Assembly (NCBI GenBank): GCA_904501815.1
Contig: CAJGCN010000048.1
Coordinates: forward strand, 1 to 9,197
DNA: 9,197 nucleotides
From: an uncultured Clostridia bacterium
GTDB lineage: Bacteria > Bacillota > Clostridia > Christensenellales > Borkfalkiaceae
Reading direction: 5' to 3'
Position 1 is the stretch's first letter; every line of letters begins with the position of its first letter. A model generated the notes under the pieces. It had not been told where the DNA came from. It saw only the letters and a program-made list of their open reading frames with translations, and searched no databases. Positions 1-7,149 of this stretch are shown here, piece after piece. Position numbers and translations under genes: made by a program.

Positions 1-1181
1 ATACGGCACGTTTTCATCTTTTCACGGAACGCCGTCAAACGCTCAATTTCCCGCTCGTCGATATAAATAGACGAAGTATGCCCTATCCCGCCCGCATACA
101 CGAGCGCATCGGCTTTTTCGAGTGCGTCTTGGAAAGTTTCCGCACGGTACATTGCCAAAACAGGCGATAACTTTTCGCGCGCAAACGGTTCTTCTTCGCC
201 TACGCTTTTCACTTCCCCGACGAGCACTTTACATTCGTCCGAAACGGTAATTCCCGCCATATCCGCAATTTCTTTTGCCGTACGCCCAACGATTTTTGCA
301 TTTAATTTTCCGTCTACGACGATAACTTTACGCAAACGTTCGGCTTCGCTCTCGCTTAAAAAATATCCACCGCGCTTTTGCATTTCTGCCTTGAACGGCT
401 CGTAAATTTCTTTCGCAACGATTACCGATTGTTCGGATGCGCAAATCATACCGTTATCAAACGTTTTTGAATGAAGCACCGAAGAAACGGCAAGCGGAAT
501 ATCCGCAGAGCGATCAATAACGGCGGGCGTGTTCCCCGCCCCAACTCCGATAGCGGGTTTTCCCGACGAATATGCGGCTTTCACCATTTGCGGTCCGCCC
601 GTAGCCAAAATAATATCGGCTTCTTTCATAGCAAGCGCGCTAAGCTCAACGCTCGGCTCGTCAATCCACCCGATAATCCCTTCGGGAGCTCCCGCTTCCA
701 CCGCCGCTTTTAAAATAAGTTTCGCCGTTGCAACGGTACATTTTTTTGCGCGGGGATGCGGTGAAAAGATAATCCCGTTCCGCGTTTTTAAGGCGATTAA
801 GGCTTTAAAAATTGCCGTCGACGTAGGGTTTGTGGTGGGTACGATTGCCGCCGCTACGCCTACGGGCGCGTACATACGGATATAACCGTTGGCTTCGTCG
901 CGTTCGGCTTCCCCGCAGGTTTTTTCGTTTTTATAGCGGTTGTAGATATACTCCGCCGCATAGTGATTTTTGAGTACTTTATCTTCAAAAACCCCCATAC
1001 CCGTTTCTTCCACCGCTAACTTTGCAAGCGGAATACGCTCGGCGTTCGCCGCCTTTGCCGCCGCAAAAAAGATTTTATCGACCTGTTCTTGCGAATAGGT
1101 CGAAAAGATACGTTGCGCCTCTCGAACGGACGCTAAAACTCGACGAAAAGAGTTCTCGTCGTTGACTGTTAAATGTTTCAT
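1..1181 (-). CDS. adhE: AdhE, bifunctional acetaldehyde-CoA/alcohol dehydrogenase, N-terminal part (cut by window edge)
   Basis: This frame stays open from an ATG at 1181 to the left edge and gives 393 codons. It is the aldehyde dehydrogenase half of AdhE, which reduces acetyl-CoA to acetaldehyde and then ethanol while reoxidising NADH in fermentation. Visible landmarks are the early stretch KIFFAAAKAANAERIPLAKL, VPTTNPTSTAIFKALIALKT (about 114-133), FSPHPRAK (139-146), the Gly-rich GKPAIGVGAGNTP (about 207-218), and the catalytic cysteine C247 in FDNGMICASEQSV. Near the edge, the frame reads GGIGHTSS and then KMKT, as in E. coli AdhE. The end of the aldehyde domain and the iron alcohol dehydrogenase domain would lie outside the window, so a stand-alone acetaldehyde dehydrogenase is not strictly excluded. 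An AAAGGGGG ribosome site sits just before the ATG. The gene follows rex by 43 nt with no terminator or clear promoter between them, so co-transcription under Rex control is likely. Confidence 0.93.
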   Translation of the reverse strand, partial: MKHLTVNDENSFRRVLASVREAQRIFSTYSQEQVDKIFFAAAKAANAERIPLAKLAVEETGMGVFEDKVLKNHYAAEYIYNRYKNEKTCGEAERDEANGYIRMYAPVGVAAAIVPTTNPTSTAIFKALIALKTRNGIIFSPHPRAKKCTVATAKLILKAAVEAGAPEGIIGWIDEPSVELSALAMKEADIILATGGPQMVKAAYSSGKPAIGVGAGNTPAVIDRSADIPLAVSSVLHSKTFDNGMICASEQSVIVAKEIYEPFKAEMQKRGGYFLSESEAERLRKVIVVDGKLNAKIVGRTAKEIADMAGITVSDECKVLVGEVKSVGEEEPFAREKLSPVLAMYRAETFQDALEKADALVYAGGIGHTSSIYIDEREIERLTAFREKMKTCR

Positions 1182-1224
1182 ATATTCCCCCTTTCCGCCA
1201 CCTTTTCGCAAAAAGGGGCGTTTA

Positions 1225-1863
1225 TTAACGATCTTCGGCTATTTTACAAACCTTACCCGCCAAAATCGCAAGCGAAGCGGCAAGGTCTTCCGTTTGCAAC
1301 ACGATACCTTTCGGCGCGCGCAAGGGCGCGGGAGCAAAGTTCCAAACGGCTTTTACGCCTGCACGAACCATTCTGTCTAAAATTTCTTGCGCCGCGTTTT
1401 TGGGTACGGTGATAATGCCTATACGGATTTTTCGTTCCGTGATAAAGGTTTCTAACTCGTCCATTGACAAAACGGGCTTACCCGAAATTTCCGTTCCGAT
1501 TAGTTTTTCGTTGCAATCAAACGCCGCAACGATATTCAGCCCGTTCGGCTTAAACCCTTCGTAGCCTAAAAAGGCTCTGCCTAACCCGCCCGCGCCCACG
1601 ATAATTACGTTGGACTCGCTATCGTAGCCTAAAAATTTTTCAATATCTGCGATTAAGCGATTGACCCGAAAACCTAATCGCGGTCTGCCCGCTTCGGACG
1701 AAACGAGCGCAAGGTCTTTTCTCGCAAGCACCGCCGATACGGAAATATTTTGTGCAATAACCGCCGAAGAAATGTACGTTGAGCCTTTTAAATTTTCTTC
1801 CTGCAAAAAACGAAGATATAAGGGCATTCTCGCCACCGTCGCCTTAGAAATTTCTTTTTCCAC
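1225..1863 (-). CDS. rex: Rex, redox-sensing (NADH/NAD+) transcriptional repressor
   Basis: Rex is a cytoplasmic dimeric repressor that leaves DNA when NADH rises, derepressing fermentation genes such as adhE. I start the gene at GTG 1863, giving 212 residues, the usual Rex length. AAAAGGAG lies 8 nt before this GTG, whereas an ATG at 1956 would add about 31 unrelated residues and run across the promoter and terminator. The winged-helix domain opens with KATVARMPLYLRFLQEEN (about 7-24), followed by the recognition-helix region ISVSAVLARKDL (40-51) and a wing with GRPRLGFRV. The Rossmann domain has the NAD(H) motif VGAGGLG (89-95), then AAFDCNEKLIG, SGKPVLSMDEL, TVPKNAAQ and VWNFAPAPL (173-181), all typical of Rex. 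The wing differs from the GEFGKRGxGY form of Bacillus Rex, which may go with the unusual operator upstream. rex has its own promoter and precedes adhE. Confidence 0.95.
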   Translation of the reverse strand: MEKEISKATVARMPLYLRFLQEENLKGSTYISSAVIAQNISVSAVLARKDLALVSSEAGRPRLGFRVNRLIADIEKFLGYDSESNVIIVGAGGLGRAFLGYEGFKPNGLNIVAAFDCNEKLIGTEISGKPVLSMDELETFITERKIRIGIITVPKNAAQEILDRMVRAGVKAVWNFAPAPLRAPKGIVLQTEDLAASLAILAGKVCKIAEDR

Positions 1864-1868
1864 GATTA

Positions 1869-1876
1869 ATACTCCT
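1869..1876 (-). promoter_or_regulatory. rex ribosome binding site, deciding the GTG start
   Basis: On the minus strand, AAAAGGAG followed by 8 nt and GTG is a strong Shine-Dalgarno arrangement. It fixes the rex start at 1863 rather than the in-frame ATG at 1956, which lies upstream of the predicted transcription start. Confidence 0.85.
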
Positions 1877-1881
1877 TTTAT

Positions 1882-1897
1882 CGATAAATTTTTATCG
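1882..1897 (-). promoter_or_regulatory. Inverted-repeat operator candidate for Rex autoregulation
   Basis: The minus strand reads CGATAAA-AA-TTTATCG, two perfect 7-nt arms around 2 nt. It lies just downstream of the -10 box, at the expected transcription start of rex. Viewed as an 18-mer with a 7-4-7 layout, it becomes GCGATAA-AAAT-TTATCGA. This has the spacing of known Rex operators (TTGTTAA or TTGTGAA, 4 nt, then the complement) and the same AA/TT inner ends, but GATAA replaces GTTAA or GTGAA. The position suits repression by blocking initiation. That Rex itself binds here is inference; another regulator or an mRNA hairpin remains possible. Confidence 0.45.
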
Positions 1898-1902
1898 CTA
1901 TC

Positions 1903-1931
1903 AGTATAGCGTAAATTCCAAAAAAAGGCAA
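1903..1931 (-). promoter_or_regulatory. Sigma-A-type promoter for rex-adhE
   Basis: On the minus strand, the -35 box TTGCCT (1926-1931) is followed by a 17-nt spacer and the -10 box TATACT (1903-1908). Transcription should begin near 1896 and leave a leader of about 33 nt before the rex GTG. The -35 box starts only 2 nt beyond the T-run of the preceding operon's terminator, so rex-adhE is insulated but very tightly packed against it. Confidence 0.75.
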
Positions 1932-1933
1932 GC

Positions 1934-1965
1934 AAAAAACGCCTGTCTTTCGACAAACGCTTTTT
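1934..1965 (-). terminator. Intrinsic terminator of the gtrA-GT2-yfhO operon
   Basis: Ten nt after the yfhO stop codon, the minus strand forms a stem of up to 14 pairs. The arms are AAAAAGCGTTTGTC and GACAGGCGTTTTTT, including three G-U pairs, closed by a GAAA tetraloop and running into the T-tract. GNRA-type loops and terminal T-runs are classic for factor-independent terminators. The plus strand also ends in TTTTT beyond the stem, so it could work in both directions, although no plus-strand gene approaches it. Confidence 0.85.
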
Positions 1966-1974
1966 AGATTTTTC

Positions 1975-4650
1975 CTATTCTTCTGTTTTTTTACGGCGCA
2001 TTATCTCGCTAACCATTATTAAAGCTACCAACCCTACTATACAGCCACAAGAAAGAATACTACCTGTTTTTAAATAAGGCGTTTCGTAGCAAAATTCAAT
2101 TTCGTGTTGCCCTTCTTCTACTTTTACCGCTAAAAACGCCGTATCGGCTCGAAGGACTTTCGCCTTTTTGCCGTCTATATAAGCACTCCAACCGTCCGAA
2201 TACGGAATGGTTAAAAGCAAATATCCAGACTTATCTGCGCGCAGTTTGCCCGTGATTGCGTTGCTTTTTATTTTCAAATCCTGCAAAGTTTCTTTTTTAG
2301 AAAAACTTTCTATTAACGTTTGATTTTTTTGCTTATCCGTCGTATGCAATTCCGCAAAGTCAAAGGAAATTTCCGTTCCCGAAATGAGTTCAAGTTCCAC
2401 GTTGATATCGTTGCTATCGTTTAGAAAATGCAAATAAATATCTCTTTGATCGCTATACATTAAATTGCCTTTTTTCGCAAAAGAATACTGCTTTACGATA
2501 TTCCCGCACCGCACGTTCAAAAGGGAGCTTTTAGAAACTTCTTTTACCCCGTGAATAACGATATAAATTTCTTTCTCTTGATAACCGATTCCTGAAAAAC
2601 ACAGCTTTTCGCCCTTTTTAAGAGTATATCCCTTTTCGCCACGCGCAATCGTTTCAACCGTTAAATTACTTTCATAAGAACCGTCCGCCGAGCCTTTCTC
2701 TTGCTCTAAGACTACGCCGTTTAATAAAAGATATTGCCTATCTAACGTAGATAAAGAAAGATAATATTCTTTGGAATAAGTTTTATCCATTATAAAGCCG
2801 AGCGGGAGATAATTCTCGTTTTCAAAGAGTTCTTCCATTCCCAAAACAGGAGAGAACCCGTAGCCACCGCGCGCATTGTAAGTATACTTCACGGAAAGCA
2901 AATTTTGCAACGCCCAGCGCTCGTCCAAGCCTGAAATCCCTAAGTTTTGCGTGGGATTATACACTCCGTTTTCTTTCAAAAATTCATAAACGTATTTATT
3001 AGAAATGCTATTATACGCTTTCGTAGAATAATAACGATTATTCAGTCCACTATTTGAAAAGGTTGAATACCATCTTTCTTCCGTAGCGGAATCCGAACGG
3101 AAATATTCTTCTGCGTTCTTTTTGGAAAGATACTGTTCTTGCGTTGAAAACAACTTCGCATATTCCGTTGCGCCGTTAAATTGTGTGGAGTATACACTGT
3201 AATACCCAAACGCGCAACCTACGGTTAAAACGAACGAAAGGGTGAACAACACGGTAGGTTTATAAAATTTTTGAAACCATAAAATTTTCTTACCGCTTTT
3301 TCGCCAAAAAAACAAGCTGACAACGACCGCGCCCACCAAACACAAAGAAAGCAGAATTTTCCAAAGCGACCAACCAGATTTTTCAAAAAACGCCAAAAGA
3401 GCGGAAAGGACAACTACGCCGAAATAAACGAGCAACGTTTCGTTGACCCTTGACGTTTGTTTATCCCCAAACGCTTCGTCCGTAGTTTCTTCTTTGGATT
3501 GTAAGGCTATCAAAACGAAGGTAAAAAAGCTTAATCCGTACGACCAACGGTTGTTGCTGTAATTAAAAATATTCATAGCGTAGCCAAAAGCAGGGAAAAG
3601 ATATCCTACGGTCAACGCCACGACAAACCACGCGTAAATTCGCGTACGTTCGTTTCGCTTAGAAAAAGCGTAAACGCCGAGAACGGTAAAGCCGACGTTA
3701 AGAGACATTACGCTATAATGCGCGCCCGTCGTAGAAAATACGAGAGATCGGAATTGCGAATAAAAGGTATCGAAAGAAAAAAATTCCAAGCCTTTCGACG
3801 AACTTCTCGCAGAATTAAAAAAGCCGTAAATATTCGGTAAAAGCACAAAGCCGGCAAGCCCAATCGCAAGCAAATATACCCCAAGCACGGGAAGCAATCG
3901 AGAAAAGAAGTTTTTCACCGACGGCGTTTCCCCTTCTTCCCGAACGCGCAAATACCAATAAGCAATTGCATACGCCACGCAAAATAAGCTCAGTGAAAAG
4001 AATACGTAAAAATTCGTCAATAAGCAAAAGAAGATCGCACCGATAAAAAGATAGGGTCTTTGCTTTGCAATAATTTTTTCGAGCCCCATAATCGCAAGCG
4101 GAAGATAAATAGGTCCTGCCGTTAAATTGTAATGTCTAACGAAAGTAAACGCCGTAAAGCCCGTAAGCATATACGCCACCGATATAATTATCCCCTTGCC
4201 GTTTCCTACTTTTTTATAATGCAAATATAAAAACATCGTAAACGCACAGGTCAACTGTTTCAACGCCATGACAAGCGTATAATTCATTTTATCGCTAAAC
4301 GGCAACAGAAAAAACACAACGTTAAAGGGGTCGAATAACGCAAGGAAGCTCCCGCTCGTCATATAATCTTCCCCAAGTCCTTTATAAAAATCGTAGTTGC
4401 CTATTGCTTGAAGCCAACCTTCTTTCCGATAATGCACTAAAAAAGTTAAATGCTGATTTACCGCATCACGCGCAGCCCCGCCAAGCCCCCAAGAACCACC
4501 CGTCCAAAGGGTATACGTTCCTTTAATCAAAAAAGGCAACAGACATAAAAACAAAGAACCGACGGAAACCGCCAGCAAGACTAATAAACTTTTGCCAAGC
4601 TTGATTCCGTCGATTTTATCGTAAAATTTTTTTAATTTCACCGTTTTCAT
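1975..4650 (-). CDS. yfhO: YfhO-family membrane protein, probable GT-C-type polymer glycosyltransferase
   Basis: This is an 891-residue polytopic membrane protein of the YfhO family. In Bacillus subtilis YfhO and Listeria GtlB, such proteins are thought to transfer a sugar from a lipid carrier onto lipoteichoic acid outside the membrane. The first membrane segment (about 21-42) is followed by an outside loop with RDAVNQH (61-67), where GT-C enzymes usually carry a catalytic acid; D62 is the candidate. About a dozen further segments run to residue 485, with family-like stretches GLGEDYMTSGSF (91-102), FTFVRHYN (168-175), LPLAIMGLEK (183-192) and NYSNNRWSYG (363-372). A large soluble, presumably extracellular region (about 486-851) ends in the hallmark PYSDGWSAYIDGK (816-828) and EGQHEIEFCY. 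A final segment (about 855-876) and a basic tail MRRKK close the protein. It overlaps the GT2 gene by 4 nt (ATGA) and is the last gene before the terminator. The acceptor polymer is unknown. Confidence 0.92.
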   Translation of the reverse strand: MKTVKLKKFYDKIDGIKLGKSLLVLLAVSVGSLFLCLLPFLIKGTYTLWTGGSWGLGGAARDAVNQHLTFLVHYRKEGWLQAIGNYDFYKGLGEDYMTSGSFLALFDPFNVVFFLLPFSDKMNYTLVMALKQLTCAFTMFLYLHYKKVGNGKGIIISVAYMLTGFTAFTFVRHYNLTAGPIYLPLAIMGLEKIIAKQRPYLFIGAIFFCLLTNFYVFFSLSLFCVAYAIAYWYLRVREEGETPSVKNFFSRLLPVLGVYLLAIGLAGFVLLPNIYGFFNSARSSSKGLEFFSFDTFYSQFRSLVFSTTGAHYSVMSLNVGFTVLGVYAFSKRNERTRIYAWFVVALTVGYLFPAFGYAMNIFNYSNNRWSYGLSFFTFVLIALQSKEETTDEAFGDKQTSRVNETLLVYFGVVVLSALLAFFEKSGWSLWKILLSLCLVGAVVVSLFFWRKSGKKILWFQKFYKPTVLFTLSFVLTVGCAFGYYSVYSTQFNGATEYAKLFSTQEQYLSKKNAEEYFRSDSATEERWYSTFSNSGLNNRYYSTKAYNSISNKYVYEFLKENGVYNPTQNLGISGLDERWALQNLLSVKYTYNARGGYGFSPVLGMEELFENENYLPLGFIMDKTYSKEYYLSLSTLDRQYLLLNGVVLEQEKGSADGSYESNLTVETIARGEKGYTLKKGEKLCFSGIGYQEKEIYIVIHGVKEVSKSSLLNVRCGNIVKQYSFAKKGNLMYSDQRDIYLHFLNDSNDINVELELISGTEISFDFAELHTTDKQKNQTLIESFSKKETLQDLKIKSNAITGKLRADKSGYLLLTIPYSDGWSAYIDGKKAKVLRADTAFLAVKVEEGQHEIEFCYETPYLKTGSILSCGCIVGLVALIMVSEIMRRKKTEE

Positions 4651-5579
4651 TTTTCAATATTTCCTTCGCGTTCTATATAAATAGGACGATTTCTCGTTTC
4701 CGTGTGAATTTTATCCACGTATAATCCGAGAACACCCATAAAGAAACAAATAATCCCCACTCCTGCGCCGAGTGCGCAAAGCAAAAAACTCCAAACGGGT
4801 ATACCCGTTAACGCAATTTGTAAAACAGTCAACGTTATTAACGCGATACCGGAAAGCGCAAGAAGAAGTAAGCCGAATACGGTAGCCACTTGCAAAAGGG
4901 ACGAAGAGAAAGAAACGATACCCTGCAAAGAATACTTAAACAATTTAAAAAACGACCATTTCGTTTCGCCCGCTACTCTTTCTACGTTTTCATATTCAAA
5001 CCATTTGGTTTTAAACCCTACCCAACCGAAAATACCTTTTGAAAAACGGTTCTTTTCGCCTAAGCTCAAAACGGCTTCCACAAACCTACGGCTCATCATA
5101 CGGTAGTCCCGTGCGCCGTCAACGAGTTCAACGTCGCTGATTTTATTCATAAGTTTATAAAACTTTCTGGCGAAAAACGAGCGAATAGGCGGTTCGCCTT
5201 TTCGGTTTACCCGACGAAGCGCGGCGCAATCGTATTCCCCGTCTTTCACCGCTTCGTAAAGTTGGGGAAGAAGTGAAGGCGGGTCTTGCAAATCGGCGTC
5301 CATTAAAACAACGAAATCCCCCGTTGCATTCTTCAAGCCGGCGTAGATAGCGGCTTCCTTTCCGAAATTACGAGAAAAGGATAAATAACGCACCTTTTCG
5401 TCTTTTTCCGCAAACGATTTTACTACTTCTAACGTTTTATCTTTCGACCCGTCGTCCACGAATAAATACTCAAACGTACAGCCAGGCATTTGAGAAATGA
5501 CCTGTTCCGTTTCTTGATAGAAAAAAGCGAGGGCTTTTTCTTCGTTATAGCACGGCACGACGATACTGATTTTTTTCAT
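4647..5579 (-). CDS. GT2 polyprenyl-phosphate glycosyltransferase, CsbB/GtrB type
   Basis: This 310-residue protein is a family 2 glycosyltransferase with a C-terminal membrane anchor, the type that moves a sugar from a nucleotide donor to undecaprenyl phosphate on the inner face of the membrane. Visible motifs are IVVPCYNEE (6-14), VDDGSKDKT (41-49), the nucleotide/metal-binding DADLQDPP (94-101), KFYKLMNKI (139-147), RDYRMMSR (157-164), RFSKG (178-182) and GETKWSFFKLFKYSL (204-218), followed by two membrane segments (about 223-256 and 262-287). This order matches CsbB, YkoT, GtrB and related DPM1-like enzymes. The sugar cannot be predicted. GlcNAc is known for CsbB, and glucose or galactose for other members. 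The start ATG overlaps the gtrA stop, and the stop overlaps the yfhO start, each by 4 nt, implying translational coupling and a shared pathway. Confidence 0.95.
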   Translation of the reverse strand: MKKISIVVPCYNEEKALAFFYQETEQVISQMPGCTFEYLFVDDGSKDKTLEVVKSFAEKDEKVRYLSFSRNFGKEAAIYAGLKNATGDFVVLMDADLQDPPSLLPQLYEAVKDGEYDCAALRRVNRKGEPPIRSFFARKFYKLMNKISDVELVDGARDYRMMSRRFVEAVLSLGEKNRFSKGIFGWVGFKTKWFEYENVERVAGETKWSFFKLFKYSLQGIVSFSSSLLQVATVFGLLLLALSGIALITLTVLQIALTGIPVWSFLLCALGAGVGIICFFMGVLGLYVDKIHTETRNRPIYIEREGNIEK

Positions 5580-6085
5580 TCGCTTTCTCCTTTGTTTTCT
5601 ATCGGCTTTCTTTCTTTAAAGATAAATAATTTTCTCGATACGTAATTATAAACGAGTACGATTGCCGTCATTAAAATTTTTACAATCCATTCGTTCATTC
5701 CGCATAAAGAATTTAATACGTACATACCAAGCTCGTGTAAACCCAGCCCCACTGCCGACAACAGCGCAAATTCTAAAAAACCGAGTGCGGTTTTGGAATT
5801 GCCTTTACAAATAAACACAAACCAAACCGACAACACATAGTTGACGAGCAAACCTATAAGAAAACCTAAGCCCGTGCCGACCATATTCGCCGTCAAAGAC
5901 GATTCTGCCTTTCCGCCGATAAATACATGGAAAAAGTTCGGATATAAAGACGGCTCAAAAAAATAAAGCACTACGCCCATCACGAAAAAGTCTACGACCG
6001 TTGCAATACCGCCTACGACGCAAAAACGAAAAATCTCTCCCAAAACGGGATACTTTATAAACAGTGTTTTTATCTTTTTAATCAT
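5576..6085 (-). CDS. GtrA/GtcA-family membrane protein, putative lipid-linked sugar flippase
   Basis: This small four-helix membrane protein of 169 residues belongs to the GtrA-like family, whose members are proposed to flip undecaprenyl-phosphate-linked sugars or assist their use in O-antigen and teichoic acid glycosylation. It has the family pattern EIFRFCVVGGIATVVDFF (17-34), TGLGFLIGLLVNYVLSVWFV (71-90), a third membrane stretch near 103-126, and WIVKILMTAIVLVYNYVSRK (133-152) ending in LFIF. Helices lie at about 20-42, 66-92, 103-127 and 133-154. A stretch of about 20 residues between the first two helices makes it longer than the roughly 130-residue minimal form. I start at ATG 6085 because GGAG lies 5 nt before it. 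A GTG seven codons upstream at 6106 is open but has no good ribosome site. It is first in the operon with GT2 and yfhO. Confidence 0.92.
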   Translation of the reverse strand: MIKKIKTLFIKYPVLGEIFRFCVVGGIATVVDFFVMGVVLYFFEPSLYPNFFHVFIGGKAESSLTANMVGTGLGFLIGLLVNYVLSVWFVFICKGNSKTALGFLEFALLSAVGLGLHELGMYVLNSLCGMNEWIVKILMTAIVLVYNYVSRKLFIFKERKPIENKGESE

Positions 6086-6148
6086 TCGTTCTCCGTCGTT
6101 TTTCACTCAATCGTACTTACGTGAAAGGCACGCGCCCTAACGTATACT

Positions 6149-6177
6149 ATAATACCACGCACCTATCCCTATGTCAA
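6149..6177 (-). promoter_or_regulatory. Near-consensus sigma-A promoter of the gtrA-GT2-yfhO operon
   Basis: On the minus strand, a perfect -35 TTGACA (6172-6177) is followed by a 17-nt spacer and -10 TATTAT (6149-6154). Transcription should begin near 6142 and leave a leader of roughly 57 nt before the gtrA ATG. The match is strong enough to suggest constitutive expression, and I see no convincing operator overlapping it. The box lies 35 nt past the upstream terminator. Confidence 0.85.
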
Positions 6178-6211
6178 GTGTTTTAAAGCGTTTATATACA
6201 TTTTTTTTACC

Positions 6212-6244
6212 AAAAAATCCCCCCGCAAATTTTACGGAGAGATT
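6212..6244 (-). terminator. Intrinsic terminator of the sugar-phosphate operon
   Basis: About 45 nt after the aldolase stop, the minus strand folds into a stem of about 10 pairs. The left arm AATCTCTCCG pairs with CGGGGGGATT, including two G-U pairs, around a 9-nt loop and followed by a run of six T. It separates the aldolase operon from the gtrA promoter. Confidence 0.7.
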
Positions 6245-6289
6245 ATTTAATAGCGGTTTTAACGGCGTTTTTAGCGCGTAAAAGAGTTT

Positions 6290-7147
6290 TTATTTCAGAC
6301 CTGCAAAGACTTTGATTGCCTTCTTCACGTCTTCTTTCATTGCTTGCATTGCCGCGTATTCCACGTCGTGCAAATAACTCGTTTTGCCTTCCGCAATCAC
6401 AGCCTTTGCCGCCGTGTAGCCAGCTTTAGACATATACGAATAATAGTTAATCTTGCGAATACCGTTTTCGATTGCCTTTTTAAAGCCTTCGTCCGACACC
6501 CCGCTGCCACCGTGCATAACGAGCGGTAAGCCCGTTGCCGCCGCAACGTTTTTCACGACGTCGAAATCCAACTTGGGTTGCGCGGTATAAAAACCGTGCG
6601 CCGTACCGAACGCGATAGCAAGCGCGTCTACGCCCGTCTTTTCACAGAAAATTTTCGCTTCTTCGGGACGGGTATAGAAGTCTTCCGCTTTCATATCCGC
6701 GTTGTTTTCTTCCTTGCTTCCCGCTTCGCCCGTGACAAGCCGACCAAGTTCCGCTTCTACGCTTACGCCCATTGCGTGAGAAATTTCCACAACTGATTTC
6801 GTCAACGCTTCGTTTTCCGCATACGGCAAAGCAGACGCGTCGATCATCACCGACGTAAAGCCTAAACGCAAGGATTTATAAATCATATCGAGCGACGTGC
6901 CGTGATCGAGATGTACGCATACGGGTACTTTCGCATTTTTTGCAACCGCAACCATTGCAGGTCCGACCATTGAAATATCGTTATATACGTTATGTACTTC
7001 GGCGTGCGCGATAATGACGGGCTGATTGAGTTCTTCCGCCGCCGCAACGACAGCTTGCAAACTGTCGAAACCAGTTGCGTTGAACATACCGATAGCCGTT
7101 TTTTGTTGGTTTGCTATTTCAAGAATTTCTTTTAAATTTACTAACAT
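6290..7147 (-). CDS. Class II (zinc) ketose-bisphosphate aldolase, FbaA/GatY/KbaY family
   Basis: This 285-residue enzyme should cleave a ketose 1,6-bisphosphate to dihydroxyacetone phosphate and an aldehyde. Family landmarks are AIGMFNATGFDS (18-29), VHLDHGTS (78-85) with D81 and zinc ligand H82, MIDASALPYAEN (101-112), VEAELGRL (130-137), FGTAHGFY (180-187) with H184, and VMHGGSGV (210-217) with H212. These match the spacing of tagatose- and fructose-bisphosphate aldolases. The loop after GIRKIN is unusual: it reads NYYSYMSKAGY (from N234) where relatives have NVATE or NIDTD, so the sugar substrate is open. Start ATG 7147 is used. An ATG at 7321 is open in frame, but its extra residues lie wholly inside the kinase gene and match nothing in the family. 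The start is 2 nt after the kinase stop, and its ribosome site AAAGGAAAG lies within the end of the kinase gene. It is last in its operon. Confidence 0.93.
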   Translation of the reverse strand: MLVNLKEILEIANQQKTAIGMFNATGFDSLQAVVAAAEELNQPVIIAHAEVHNVYNDISMVGPAMVAVAKNAKVPVCVHLDHGTSLDMIYKSLRLGFTSVMIDASALPYAENEALTKSVVEISHAMGVSVEAELGRLVTGEAGSKEENNADMKAEDFYTRPEEAKIFCEKTGVDALAIAFGTAHGFYTAQPKLDFDVVKNVAAATGLPLVMHGGSGVSDEGFKKAIENGIRKINYYSYMSKAGYTAAKAVIAEGKTSYLHDVEYAAMQAMKEDVKKAIKVFAGLK

Positions 7148-7149
7148 AA

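Noticed and set aside
529..885. Plus-strand open frame of 118 codons inside adhE
   Set aside because: It lies wholly antisense to strongly conserved AdhE motifs, has no ribosome site, and its composition is that expected of a reverse-frame shadow.
1201..1216. Hairpin CCTTTT-TGCG-AAAAGG between rex and adhE as a terminator
   Set aside because: The stem has only 6 pairs, mostly A-T, and no T-run follows it on the minus strand. At most it is a weak mRNA structure or processing site.
1864..1956. N-terminal extension of Rex to an ATG at 1956
   Set aside because: The extension covers the -35/-10 boxes and the operator candidate and matches no Rex sequence, while GTG 1863 has a strong AAGGAG site.
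3815..4027. Second minus-strand frame within yfhO (70 codons)
   Set aside because: It is an alternate frame of a long, motif-supported gene, with no start context or recognisable domain.
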